A DNA stretch of 64,000 nucleotides from Rhynchopus euleeides (GCA_963210315.1 OY723272.1:1612001-1676000); one strand, 5' to 3'; shown: positions 42,446 to 52,462, numbered from the stretch's first letter. Numbers and translations are program-made. Notes: generated by a model from the letters alone, not told the origin.

Positions 42446-42554
42446 GGGGGCCCTCGCTACGAGTCACTGTGAGTCACGAGTCGTCAGTTTTCAGCCAAAC
42501 ATGGCTGACTTCTCACTTTTTCTCACTCAGTCACACTTGGTAGCGAGGGCCCCC
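42446..42554. mobile_element. 109-bp palindromic MITE-like element
   Basis: GGGGGCCCTCGCTAC at 42446 and its perfect complement ending at 42554 form 15-bp terminal repeats. The inner sequence is partly palindromic (GAGTCACTGTGAG versus CTCACTCAGTCACAC). GTT flanks both sides, a possible 3-bp duplication. Confidence 0.7.
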
Positions 42555-42808
42555 GTTGCCTGAGATTGCTTTAAAGTGCACCCCCCCCTGCCTGTTTCAC
42601 ACCCCCCCGTCCCTCCGATTCTTCTCACGATTAGCAACGAGAACCTCGTTGCAGTGGAAACAGATGGGTTAGGCGGCGCTTCGGGAGGGGTGGGAGCCAG
42701 AAGGGGCGGCAAATCACAATCTGCTTTGTTACTACGACTGTGCGCACAATACAACCCACCCTTCACCCAGGCATCAAAACACGTGGGGTTTGTTCCACCT
42801 GGGTCTGG

Positions 42809-42824
42809 CACACACACACACACA
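42809..42824 (+). repeat. (CA)n tract, 5' side of LINE
   Basis: Sixteen bases of CA immediately precede the element, 26 bases upstream of the ORF1 start codon. A similar tract follows the element at 51555. Confidence 0.9.
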
Positions 42825-42850
42825 GGAGGAGAGAGGGATACACGGGCAGG

Positions 42851-45370
42851 ATGTCACAGGCCGACCTCCACGGGGTCTCCTCCGGGAACACCGGCTCCCA
42901 GGCCGGTGGCCAACAGGCCGCCCCCCTGCCCCCCCTCGAATTCACGGAACCTCGCAGATACGAGCTCCAACCCCTTCCCCCCCTCTATGGTGCCGCCCAC
43001 GTGCGCACCATTCTCGACCACCTCCGGTGGGAGGCGGCGCTGGACAGCCTGGAGGGCGGCGTCGCCGTCCTCGCTGCCGAGCAACCCCCCACCCACGGCA
43101 CCCCCCCCACATGGACTCTAGTAGTCAACGGGAAGGAGGTGGTCCTGACGGACACGCTGCTCCTCGAGGAGCAGAAGCAGAGGGAGGCGGCCGCGAAGAA
43201 GCAGGCCGAGGAGGTGCTCCGCCTGAAGCGGCGCTATGAGAGCGTCCGCGACAGGCTCCAGGAGGAGCGCGCCACGGCCGCGAAGGCGGGAAGGTCTGCG
43301 AAGTCGCAGGCCAGCGGCACGGTTGGGCGGACCGGGCGTGGTGGCGGAGCAGCAGCGGCGGCGAAGCAGCAGGCGCAGCAGGCACAGCAGAGAGCTGCCC
43401 AGCTCCAGAAGGATCTGGAGAAGCTCGCCGGGCGCCTGCGGGAGCTCGGGCATGACCCCGCACCTGCCGCCGCCGACTCCGCCACGCAGGGCGACGGCGC
43501 GGCTTGTCAAGCCGAGCTGCAGGGCCTGCGCCGCCTCCTGCAGGACCAGGACGGCCACCGCAAGCGGCTGGAGGCCCAGCTGCTGACCCAGCAGGCACGG
43601 CAGGGCGAGCTGGGGCAGCGGATGGAGGCGATGCAGGGGCACCCGGGCCTGTCAGAGCAGTGGCTCGAAGACCGCCTGCGCCGCCAGGGGGAGCAGCACG
43701 CCGAGCAGGTGGCGCTGCTCGAGGCCCGGCTGGACAGCCACGCCCAGCAGCACGAGCTGCAGATGCAGCGCATGGGGGACCGCCTCGGCCGCCAGGAGGA
43801 GCAGCTGCAGGCGCAAGGGGCCCTGCTGAAGAGCCTCCAGGAGCGCCCCACCACCACACCCCCCACCACTACAGCCACTACGTCCACACTGAAAACGGAG
43901 CGTGAACTAAAGGAGCACAAGGCCCAGCTCCTGGAGGTCGCGAAGCACCAGCAGTCGATGGGCGTGACGGTCTCCCGCCTCCGCGAGCATGTCGGAGGGC
44001 TGGGCAAGGCGGTGGGTGAGGCAGCAGCGAGCACGGATCTGCAGAAGCTGGCTGCTGGGCTCACCGCCTTGGAGGGGCAAGGCCGCGCGCATGCGACGGA
44101 TCTGACTGCGTCGCGCAAGGGCTGGGAGGCCAGCCACAAGGCCCTCGAGGCCGACATGCAGGGCCAGCTCGCGCAGCGGGACCTCAAGCACCGGGCGCTT
44201 GAGGAGCGCCTCAGCGGCGCTTGCAAGGCCATGCTGAGCCTGCAAGCCGCGGAGGCGAGCGAGCAGACGCCCCTCTCCCACCACCAGGCGCAGCAGCTCC
44301 AGGCGGAGGTGGACGCGGTCAGGGCCGACCTGGAGGCGCAGCGCGGGCAGGAGCAGCAGCGCCTGGACGCGGCGGTGGCGGAGCTCCGCAGGGCGTGGGA
44401 GGCGCAGCAGGGGGAAGCCGCGGTGGGCGAGCTGCGGCGGCAGACGGAGCGCCTGGGGGTCACGGTGCGCGACCTGCGGGCCTCCTGCGAGGCTGACCGC
44501 AAGGACGCCACGGCCGCCCAGCAGCAGTCGGAGCGGGCGACCGGGGAGCAGGTGGCCCGCCTCCAGAGCCGCCTGGATGAGGTGTGTGGGGAGCTGCGGG
44601 GGACCTGCGAGGCGCAGATGGCGCGGCACGGGGCCCAGCAGCTCAAGGCCCTTGCCGAGAAGGCAACCCAGCTCGACACTACCCTTCGAGCTGACCTCCA
44701 ACAGGCAGGGAAGGAGGAGGGCGAGAGGGTGCAGCGCCAGCTGACGCAGCAGGCCAGCGAGCTCGGGCAGAGCTGGCAGGGCCTGCTAGAGGGGGTGCGC
44801 GACGCGGAGGAGCAGCGCAAGCTGCAACACCAGGAGATGCTCATCTCCGTAAGGCGGGAGCTGAGCGCTGCCACAAAGGGGCTGGGTGCGTCCAAGGGGG
44901 CGAAGGGCAAACCGCCGGCGGGGCCCACGGCCGGGCCGGCTGCGGATGCCCTGCCAGCACCCACAAAACCCGCCCGCTCCTCCCCCAGCACCACCACCAC
45001 CACCACCACCACCTCTGCCACCTCCGCCGCCTCTGACTCCTCCGCCCCTGCCCCGCCCAGTGATTCGAGCAGTAAACCCGTGACACCTATGGCACCCGGG
45101 GCACCAACAACGTCGAGCGCCGCCCCGACCCCAGCGCAGCCAGCAGCAGTGCCGCCGGCAGCACCGGCGCCGCCTGCCCAGCCTGCCCCGCCGGCCCCAC
45201 CCCTCCTCGAAGCCCTGACGCCCACGGCAGTTGGCGGGGATGAGGCCCCACCCTGTAGGGTGCCGGGAGCCAGCAGGAACGGGAGGACCAGGCAGGCCTC
45301 CATCACGGCGTACCTGAAGCCTCGTTCCAACCGCCTTACCCCCTACCCGCAGAAGCCGGATGAGGAATAG
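42851..45370 (+). CDS. LINE ORF1, coiled-coil protein
   Basis: An 839-residue protein dominated by Gln/Glu/Leu/Arg heptads (about residues 110-680), e.g. EEQKQREAAAKKQAEEVLRL and LQAEVDAVRADLEAQRGQEQ. A Pro/Thr/Ser/Ala-rich tail follows from about 690, then a short conserved-looking C terminus, RQASITAYLKPRSNRL. In other LINEs, ORF1 coiled coils drive RNP assembly; no RRM or zinc knuckle is visible here. RQASITAYL is close to a PCNA-interaction (PIP) box, with Leu in place of the final aromatic. Assignment to the element rests on strand, 393-base spacing to the ORF2 ATG and the shared (CA)n boundaries. An independent host gene is the alternative. Confidence 0.65.
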   Translation: MSQADLHGVSSGNTGSQAGGQQAAPLPPLEFTEPRRYELQPLPPLYGAAHVRTILDHLRWEAALDSLEGGVAVLAAEQPPTHGTPPTWTLVVNGKEVVLTDTLLLEEQKQREAAAKKQAEEVLRLKRRYESVRDRLQEERATAAKAGRSAKSQASGTVGRTGRGGGAAAAAKQQAQQAQQRAAQLQKDLEKLAGRLRELGHDPAPAAADSATQGDGAACQAELQGLRRLLQDQDGHRKRLEAQLLTQQARQGELGQRMEAMQGHPGLSEQWLEDRLRRQGEQHAEQVALLEARLDSHAQQHELQMQRMGDRLGRQEEQLQAQGALLKSLQERPTTTPPTTTATTSTLKTERELKEHKAQLLEVAKHQQSMGVTVSRLREHVGGLGKAVGEAAASTDLQKLAAGLTALEGQGRAHATDLTASRKGWEASHKALEADMQGQLAQRDLKHRALEERLSGACKAMLSLQAAEASEQTPLSHHQAQQLQAEVDAVRADLEAQRGQEQQRLDAAVAELRRAWEAQQGEAAVGELRRQTERLGVTVRDLRASCEADRKDATAAQQQSERATGEQVARLQSRLDEVCGELRGTCEAQMARHGAQQLKALAEKATQLDTTLRADLQQAGKEEGERVQRQLTQQASELGQSWQGLLEGVRDAEEQRKLQHQEMLISVRRELSAATKGLGASKGAKGKPPAGPTAGPAADALPAPTKPARSSPSTTTTTTTTSATSAASDSSAPAPPSDSSSKPVTPMAPGAPTTSSAAPTPAQPAAVPPAAPAPPAQPAPPAPPLLEALTPTAVGGDEAPPCRVPGASRNGRTRQASITAYLKPRSNRLTPYPQKPDEE

Positions 45371-45763
45371 GGGGGCGGGCGCTCCGGCCAGCGGGGGGGA
45401 CCCGCGCAGGAGATTAACGTTCCCCCTGGCCGGGGTGCCGACCACGTCTGGGGACAAATCACGTTCGCCGTCGGGCCCCCAGCCGCACCCCACCCCGAGA
45501 AACAGGAGGTCTCGGGGCGTATACAAACACCTCCACACACCCCAAGTAGAACCCCAACCCCAACATCACCCCCAACCCCACCTAGACCCAGCCGAGCCGC
45601 TGTACGGGCAGGAGATACCCGGGCAACGGCCCCGTGCTGGGACCCCGTAGATTTGGCGACAGGGGCAGGAGAACCCCGGCGCCTCCGTGGGGGGGGACAG
45701 GAGTACTCCCCCTCTACCATAGAGCAAGACGAGCAGTGGTTGACGCATGCTGCAAGGAGACTG
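45371..45763 (+). other. ORF1-ORF2 spacer
   Basis: The stop of ORF1 (45368-45370) is followed by 393 bases without an ATG in the ORF2 frame. An in-frame TAG at 45648-45650 closes ORF2 upstream, so readthrough from ORF1 is not possible without recoding. Internal initiation or reinitiation is needed. Confidence 0.6.
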
Positions 45764-48700
45764 ATGGCGCTCCGGGTACCAGTGCCGAAGGACGGCAACT
45801 GCCAGTACGCCGGCCTTGCAGAGCAGTGCGCGGAGTGGACAGCAGGCGGGTTGCGTGCAGCGGTGGCGTCGTCCATGCGGCAAAACGCAGAGCGCAGGGC
45901 CTCGTACGTGCCCGACCACGATGACCCGCAGGCCCCTACATCCTACGACGACTACGTCGAGAAGCAGACGCGCCCGGGGACATACGGAGACGCGGCTACC
46001 CTCCGGGTTGCGGCAGAAGTTCTGGATGCCCAGGTGTGGCTGCTCGCCTCCAACAGCAAGCAATGCATGACCCGGTGTGGGGAGGGAGCCAAGGTGCTGG
46101 GCCTTACGTGGAGGCCCTTCCACTACGATGTGCTCCGTTTCCCCCTTAGCCTGGCCCGGGAGCTAGCTGTGACGCCGACGAACCAGTGGGACATCCCTGC
46201 AGCCCTTCCTATGCCCACCCCGGCCACAGCGGACGGGACGCGAGTGCCTACGCCCGTCCAGGGGTCCACAGCGTCACCGCCCCCGCGGCGATTGCGGCAT
46301 CCTGCATATCAACTAACAACACCGGGAGTGATCAGGCTGGCGACAGCGAACGTAACGTCACTGCAGACGCACCTAGGCGACGTGGCGGGCCTGAAGGCGG
46401 ATGTTGTGGCCCTGCAGGAAACCCGAGTCCCGGACCCGAGCAAGGGCACGCACAACGGCTACTTCGCAGCCCACGGCTGGGCTATGCACTGGGGCAAGGG
46501 CATGCCCAGGGTCGCAGGCGCGAACGGCCGCGAACAAACAAGGCCCGGAGGTGTGGCTGTCATGGCGAAGGAGGGCCTTGTCGCGCAAGTGGTGCAGCCG
46601 AAGACCGCGCAGGAGCAGAAGTTGTACGACAGTACCCGCATGGTGCACGTAGTGCTAGCGATTGGAGACGGGAAAACGGCGCTTCATATCCTGAGCGTGT
46701 ACGGCCACTCGGGGACCGAAGTGGGTGAGCAGCGGGAAGCCCTCCTGCAAGAGACGCTCGACCTCGCAGCTGGGTTGGGGCAGGTGCCCGTGCTACTGAT
46801 GGGGGACCTCAACACCAACCCGGAAACCAGCGCCACGCTGTCCCAGGCGTGCCGGGTGGGCGGCTGGGTCGACGCGGCGACGACGCATGCGGAGCTCGCA
46901 CAACAGAGCGTGCAGAACACGTGCTGGGCGTCGGAGAACGGCACTCGGCTGGACATCTGCCTGATGAACTCCTGCGCAGCGCCGGCCCTGCGTCGCGTTG
47001 AGGTGGCGAAGCGGGGGGACTACGACATACCCACGCACTGCCCGCTTTTTGTAGACCTAGACCTCACTGCCTTCCGCCGCCCCAAAAAGATCTGCATTCT
47101 TCCCACCCCTTTCCCTGCGGGTAAGCCCAAGCTGGGAGACGCTGCGGCGAGAGGGATAATGCAGGACGTGCTTGCAGAGGGGGAACTGCGCCACGGAGCA
47201 ACGGCCGCGCAGCTCCTCCACCGAGCCTCCACCTGCGGCGAGCGTTTCCTAAAGCGTGTCCATGTAGGCCACCTGGAGAGGCAGGAAGCGGCCTACACAG
47301 GCAGAGCGGAGGGCTACCACATGCAGTGGTCGCGGGCGGCCACCAAGCACCACCCCGCCTCTGCACGGGGGGCCGGTGACACGAACACCCGGGCGAAGGA
47401 CGGACTGTTGGGGAACCTCCGATGCCTCGTCCAAGAGGGTCTCAAGCGACTGCAAGCCGATGCACCGTACGGCCTCACGAATGGGGAGAAGCACGCCTGG
47501 AACGCCGCAAAGAAACGCCTGAGGGAGGGGGGCCTCCCCCAGGGGCTGCAAGCAGCGCTGACGAACACAACCTCGCAGTTGCCGGACCTGGAGATCCTGG
47601 AGCAGGCCCTCATTGCCTTGGAGGGGTCGCAGAGGGGCATGTTCGACAGGCTCCGCGACGCGAGGATCCGCACGTGGAAGGCGAGGATGCAGAAAGCTTG
47701 GACATACGAGGCAGGGCAGGTGTTCGCGTACCTCGCAGATCGCTTCTGCGCTCCAGCCACCTTCATGCGGCGCGAAGACGGCTCTTTCACGGCCTGCCCC
47801 AAGGAGGCGGACGAGCTGCTGAGGAGCGACACGGCGTGGGGAGGGTACTTCCGTAAGTACGCAACGACGCCAGAGCCCCGGTGGGACACCTTCCGCCAAA
47901 AGTACCTCCGCTTTCTCCCCGAGGTGGCTGACATGGAGTGCAAGACCATCACGGCAGAAGACGTTGGGAAGGCCTTGGCCAAGATGTCCACGTCCACCTC
48001 GCCGGGCCTGCACGGTTGGCGGGTCCACGAACTGAGACAACTCCCGCACGAACTCCTCAGGCTCTTCGCGGAGGTGTTCAACGAAGTTGAACGGTCGGGC
48101 GAGTGGCCGGAGCAGCTGATGCACGCCATGATCTGCCTCATCCCCAAGCCTGGCAGCTCAGGAGAGCCACTGTCGCAGCGCCCCATCAGTATCACCCCCG
48201 TGCTGTACAGAGTGTGGGCAGCTATCCGGGTGAAACCGGCACTGAAGTGGTTGGAGATCATCGCGCCCGAAGACCTGCACGGCTGCCGGCCTGGCCACGG
48301 TGCGGAGGACCTCATCTGGCACCTGGCGGCACGTATTGAAGAAGCCCACCTCACAGGGCGACCGCTGCACGGAGTCGCCCTCGACTTCAAGAAGTGCTTC
48401 GACACGGTGCCAATCGACCTCACCTTCCGCCTGGCTGCGGAGCTCGGTTTCGACGCCCGTGTCCTGCGCACCCTGCGAGCAGCGTACAGGACGATGCAGC
48501 GGCACTTCCGGGCGAGCGGCACCATCGGGGAAGGCTTCCTGCCAACTAACGGCATCATGCAGGGTTGCCCCATCAGTGTCGTGCTGATTAACGTGCTGGT
48601 GGGTGTGTGGATGAGGATGGTCGAGCACCGGCAGGACACAAGGGCGCTGTCTTTCGTTGACGACGTATACGCCACAGCCCCCAGCCCGGAGATCCTGCAA

Positions 48701-51496
48701 GACGTTGTAGACGACTCTGCGGGTTTCTCCCACGACACCGGGATGGCTATTTGTGCAGAAATCAAGTCTCACGTTTTCTCGACATCCCCCGGGCCGCTCC
48801 GGATTATGTACCGGGCAAGGGATGGCGAGGCCACTCCCCTCCGGCAGCGCAACAGCTTCGACTGTCTCGGGGCCATGCTACACGCGCGCCTGATCAGGGA
48901 AGGGCGCACAGCGCCCCAGTCCGAGCGCATCGCCCGCCGGAAGGAAGGTGCGCAGCAGAACCTCCGCAGAACCTCAGCGCTGCCCCTGCCGGTGCAATGG
49001 AAAGGGCAGGCGGCGGCGATGACGGCAGGGGCTCGACTATATTACGATGCCCTCGTAACTCGTTGGGACAGCAAGGACATCAGGCGATGGAGGGGCCTCT
49101 TCGTCGCCGCGCTCTGGTCTGGCCCACCTCGCAGAGCACAGGAGATTGTGCTGTGTGTCCTCCATCAGGCGCACCGGGTGGACCCCGCTGTCGCCCCCCC
49201 CTACCGGCAGATCACCACATGGGCCAAGCAGATCAAAAAGTGGAGCCACAGCAGGGTGCTGTCCGAGGCAGCCTGGGGGAGTAGAGAGAGGCTTGAGGGG
49301 ACAGGCCCCTTCGCGCTTTTCTGGGCCGCCCTGCAGGGGATTGAATGGCGCTGGAGTGCTGCGACCACCCTGGCTTACACTGACGAAGCTGGTCGCGATG
49401 TCACCTTCGGCCCTGTTGCTGCAACACCGAGCGCCTGGGCTATCTTTGCACACGACCTCCGCCAATCCCTGCGTAACGCAACGGCGAAGAAGCTGGCCGA
49501 ACGCAGAGACGACTTCCAAGGAGCAGAGCACGGCATTGACGGGAGGGTGACACGTTGCGTCCTGGAGGGAGAGGGCGCTGCAATCACGGGGTACCAGCGA
49601 GGCCTCCTCCGCTCCGTCGTTGCAGGGGCGGTGCCTGCTCGTGGGCGCACAGGTCTGGGGGAGGTGTGCCGATACTGCACATCTGGGACCCCGGAGACGG
49701 TATCACACCTGTGGTGGGACTGCGCGGCATGGGAGCCAGTCCGCCAGAAGCACCCCATAGCAGCGAGGGACCGGACGGCCTGGCCGGCATGCCTGGCCCA
49801 GTGCGGGGTGGCGCCCATTTACAGATACAGCGTCCCGGAGAACGAGCAGCCGCTGCCCATGTCCTTTGCGGACAGGATCACCACCGTGGCACAGCTCCAC
49901 CGCTACTTCATCGCAGTCCTGGCGGCGCGACAGGAGAAGGACGGGCTGCTCGACCGCTCTGTGCGCCATCACCGTACTACCGTCTACCCCTGGGAGTGGA
50001 GCACCCCTAACCCCGAGAGTGCCTCCATCCCTGCACTGGCGCCTTCCGAAGTCAAGCAGACGTGGGGCAAGCGGCCCCCAGGCATGTGGGTGGCCCTCTG
50101 CGACTGGCTAAGGGGCCTAAAGTGGGGACCGCAGGGGAGTGAGCATACTGTGACCCTGATGGAGCTGGCCGTGGACTTCGAGCTATCAACTGGCCTTACC
50201 CTCCCAGACACCGTGACGCGCCGCATCCGCCCCCCCGCCCACGTGGACCCGAATAGGAAGGGCGCGAGGGAGGCCCGCTCGCGCATCCCTGCAGACACAG
50301 CCCCAGGGCTCACCCTGTACTTTGACGGTGGTGCGCGCGACAATGGCACCCCCTTCGCCGTGGCGGGGGCAGGGGCGGTGCTATACCAAGACGGTTGCAA
50401 GGTTTCAGAGAAAGTACTCCCGCTGCTGAACGTGCGTAGCAACAACATTGCTGAGTACGAGGCGCTCCGTGCAGGTCTGCGCCTCCTCGAGAGGGGTGAT
50501 GCCCCTGAGGGCCCAGTCACAGTGCGGGGCGACTCCCAGGTGGTGCTGCGCCAGCTCCAAGGGGACTCATTGTGCCGGGATGCCGCCCTCCGTCCTCTGT
50601 TCCTCAGCACGTCCCGGCTAGCTGCGGACCTCCAACCGAGGTTCACTCTCACATACGAGCATGTGAAGAGGGAATCCAACACAGATGCTGATGCCCTCAG
50701 TAACGCCGCGATGGACGAGGCTGAAAGGCTGGGGGCCTCACGGCAGCAGCTCCAGCAGGACCTCACGGTGTTCCAGAGCAGTATCCTGGGGAAGGCTGCC
50801 TCGCTGAAGGGGCTCTGCAGCATGGTGACGAAAGTAGGCACTGGGCCCTGGCATTGCGGCCATGCTGCCAACTCAACAGTCCTCACGGCGATCGGTGGAT
50901 CTGTGGCGGCGGGCCTGTCGAGGAGGGCCCAGCTGAACCCTGCCACTGAGTCGGTGATGCGCAGCCTCCAAGCGCACCTGGCTGTGCCAGCCCCCAGCCG
51001 GACGGATACAGTGTTCCATGATCGCGGAATGGCGTGGGCCGCTACCTTCGCTCCGCAGCCGCACTACCCTGAGGGTTGGCAGCAATCGGCCCAGCAGTGG
51101 GCGGCGCGTGGTCGGCAGGCCAACAGCCGGGTAGGGCGCCCATGGGAGCGGAGGGGCGCTGCCCCCCGAACTGCTCCCCCTGGTGCCAGGAGGAACGCAA
51201 AGGTGCTTGCCTGCAAGTTGCATTGGAAGCCCCGTTGCTCGGCATGCCAGAAGCGGCGCCTCCCGGAGGAGGTGTGCTGCCGCAACCACCACAAGGAGGG
51301 GGACGGGCTCCCGGTCACTATGGGCTTCTGCAAACGCCACAGCATGGACCGATGCGGTGACTGCTACAGCGATGGCAAAACACTACCACATTGCTGCCAA
51401 GCACACCACGCCGGCTATGCTGCACGCCCTCCTCCCCGGAGTGGCACTGAGTTGGCCCCACACTCTAACCCGAGTGGGGCCTCCGCTGTGACGTAG
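45764..51496 (+). CDS. LINE ORF2: OTU-APE-RT-RNase H polyprotein
   Basis: The frame is open from 45653; the first ATG is 45764 (1910 residues). An OTU-family cysteine protease comes first, with the nucleophile motif VPKDGNCQYAGLAEQ and a late WRPFHYDVL histidine. The APE endonuclease has ANVTSL, LQETRV, LMGDLNTNP, RLDICLMN and YDIPTHCPL. The reverse transcriptase contains QRPISITPVLYRVW, VALDFKKCFDTVP, NGIMQGCPISVVLIN and the catalytic FVDDVYA near residue 1000 of the open frame. A CCHC finger follows (CRYCTSGTPETVSHLWWDC). RNase H1 has LYFDGGARD, NIAEYEALRAG, RGDSQVVLRQL and NTDADALSNAA. A Cys/His-rich tail ends the protein (CSACQKRRLPEEVCC, CKRHSMDRCGDCYSDG). All catalytic residues expected for each domain are visible and there is no stop, so the copy looks competent. 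OTU domains in LINEs are known from Dualen/RandI-type elements. Confidence 0.93.
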   Translation: MALRVPVPKDGNCQYAGLAEQCAEWTAGGLRAAVASSMRQNAERRASYVPDHDDPQAPTSYDDYVEKQTRPGTYGDAATLRVAAEVLDAQVWLLASNSKQCMTRCGEGAKVLGLTWRPFHYDVLRFPLSLARELAVTPTNQWDIPAALPMPTPATADGTRVPTPVQGSTASPPPRRLRHPAYQLTTPGVIRLATANVTSLQTHLGDVAGLKADVVALQETRVPDPSKGTHNGYFAAHGWAMHWGKGMPRVAGANGREQTRPGGVAVMAKEGLVAQVVQPKTAQEQKLYDSTRMVHVVLAIGDGKTALHILSVYGHSGTEVGEQREALLQETLDLAAGLGQVPVLLMGDLNTNPETSATLSQACRVGGWVDAATTHAELAQQSVQNTCWASENGTRLDICLMNSCAAPALRRVEVAKRGDYDIPTHCPLFVDLDLTAFRRPKKICILPTPFPAGKPKLGDAAARGIMQDVLAEGELRHGATAAQLLHRASTCGERFLKRVHVGHLERQEAAYTGRAEGYHMQWSRAATKHHPASARGAGDTNTRAKDGLLGNLRCLVQEGLKRLQADAPYGLTNGEKHAWNAAKKRLREGGLPQGLQAALTNTTSQLPDLEILEQALIALEGSQRGMFDRLRDARIRTWKARMQKAWTYEAGQVFAYLADRFCAPATFMRREDGSFTACPKEADELLRSDTAWGGYFRKYATTPEPRWDTFRQKYLRFLPEVADMECKTITAEDVGKALAKMSTSTSPGLHGWRVHELRQLPHELLRLFAEVFNEVERSGEWPEQLMHAMICLIPKPGSSGEPLSQRPISITPVLYRVWAAIRVKPALKWLEIIAPEDLHGCRPGHGAEDLIWHLAARIEEAHLTGRPLHGVALDFKKCFDTVPIDLTFRLAAELGFDARVLRTLRAAYRTMQRHFRASGTIGEGFLPTNGIMQGCPISVVLINVLVGVWMRMVEHRQDTRALSFVDDVYATAPSPEILQDVVDDSAGFSHDTGMAICAEIKSHVFSTSPGPLRIMYRARDGEATPLRQRNSFDCLGAMLHARLIREGRTAPQSERIARRKEGAQQNLRRTSALPLPVQWKGQAAAMTAGARLYYDALVTRWDSKDIRRWRGLFVAALWSGPPRRAQEIVLCVLHQAHRVDPAVAPPYRQITTWAKQIKKWSHSRVLSEAAWGSRERLEGTGPFALFWAALQGIEWRWSAATTLAYTDEAGRDVTFGPVAATPSAWAIFAHDLRQSLRNATAKKLAERRDDFQGAEHGIDGRVTRCVLEGEGAAITGYQRGLLRSVVAGAVPARGRTGLGEVCRYCTSGTPETVSHLWWDCAAWEPVRQKHPIAARDRTAWPACLAQCGVAPIYRYSVPENEQPLPMSFADRITTVAQLHRYFIAVLAARQEKDGLLDRSVRHHRTTVYPWEWSTPNPESASIPALAPSEVKQTWGKRPPGMWVALCDWLRGLKWGPQGSEHTVTLMELAVDFELSTGLTLPDTVTRRIRPPAHVDPNRKGAREARSRIPADTAPGLTLYFDGGARDNGTPFAVAGAGAVLYQDGCKVSEKVLPLLNVRSNNIAEYEALRAGLRLLERGDAPEGPVTVRGDSQVVLRQLQGDSLCRDAALRPLFLSTSRLAADLQPRFTLTYEHVKRESNTDADALSNAAMDEAERLGASRQQLQQDLTVFQSSILGKAASLKGLCSMVTKVGTGPWHCGHAANSTVLTAIGGSVAAGLSRRAQLNPATESVMRSLQAHLAVPAPSRTDTVFHDRGMAWAATFAPQPHYPEGWQQSAQQWAARGRQANSRVGRPWERRGAAPRTAPPGARRNAKVLACKLHWKPRCSACQKRRLPEEVCCRNHHKEGDGLPVTMGFCKRHSMDRCGDCYSDGKTLPHCCQAHHAGYAARPPPRSGTELAPHSNPSGASAVT

Positions 51497-51554
51497 AAAT
51501 GGGCGGGGGTGGGCAATGATCCGCGCAGGATCTTCCCACACAAAACGTGGTCAC

Positions 51555-51572
51555 CACACACACACACACACA
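51555..51572 (+). repeat. (CA)n tract, 3' side of LINE
   Basis: Eighteen bases of CA directly after the element tail, followed by AACACATTC. It matches the tract at 42809-42824. Confidence 0.9.
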
Positions 51573-52462
51573 ACACATTCTCTTTTACTGCAACAGGGCT
51601 CCTGTCAGTGTCAAAAAGATAGTAGGCAGCGCTTGGGCAACGAATCCAACATCCTCATCAGGCTGCGGAGTTGCTTTTGTTTTGCCCGGATTTGGCTGCA
51701 CAGACAACAGCCTTATCTTTTTTTCCACGTGGGGGTCGTCGCGAAGGTAGGGTGCCCACAACGAGAGCATTCTGGTGTAGTTTCCCGCTTGGCAAACTGA
51801 AAAAAAAATGAAGAAGATTGCCGGAAACTATACATTCGCGAAGACTCCTCACATGCGCATGTGTCTCGACAGCCATGTCTACACGGTGGGATTTTGACAT
51901 TTTTACTTGTAAAAATGACCGGATCCCGCCGTGTTATACATTTTATCCCCCCTTCTTCCCCGCTACGCTCTTTTGACACTTTACCAAAGGAGCTCTGTTG
52001 TGGTCCAAACTCCAAGTCTTGCCAACAACACAACAGACGTGTGACACTTACTACTGGGCCCTGCAGGCGGGGATATGATCTGGAGGTGTGGATGCGACTC
52101 TGGACGCCCCGCTTTTTCAGGGGGGGGTCCTCTGAGTTCAGGGGGGGCAGGGTCAGACTCCCCAATGCTCCTTTGCCTGGCTTTGCCCCCCAGGAGAGGC
52201 TGTGGATGCAGGATCCCCACCCCCCCTGCCGTGTTGTGTGGCGAAGAAAGCGGGAGAGAACGCATGCCGCAGCCGCCGGGGCATCACCCCACACCCCCAC
52301 CCCTCTCTCCTCAGGGAGGGATCAGCCTTGTAGCCCCTTCTGCTTCTCCTTCTGCTCCTGCTTCACCACTCACATAGCCAACTCTTGTGATATACTTTTT
52401 CCCCTTGCCTAAACCTGTTCCGCAAAGGTGTCTCGCATCAGCCCACCAACCCCAAGGGGCAT
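51573..52462. other. Intergenic region after LINE
   Basis: No gene is recognised. The stretch is less GC-biased in its first 500 bases; the rest is G/C-tract rich. Confidence 0.4.

Larger units (their letters stand above)
42825..51554 (+). mobile_element. Non-LTR retrotransposon inserted in (CA)n
   Basis: An 8.7-kb two-ORF element lies between (CA)n at 42809-42824 and (CA)n at 51555-51572. ORF1 (42851-45370) is coiled coil. ORF2 (from 45653 or 45764 to 51496) carries OTU, APE endonuclease, RT, CCHC and RNase H domains. The short 3' tail (51497-51554) contains a GATCC/GGATC stem-loop near 51519-51533, a common feature of LINE 3' ends. There is no poly-A tail; the (CA)n may be target microsatellite or the priming tail. 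Confidence 0.8.

Noticed and set aside
43507..45330. 607-codon minus-strand frame across LINE ORF1
   Set aside because: It is an antisense shadow of a GC-rich coiled-coil gene; Ser/Arg/Cys-rich composition without domains.
47314..48765. 483-codon minus-strand frame inside LINE ORF2
   Set aside because: Antisense shadow of the reverse transcriptase region; the + strand frame carries all RT motifs.
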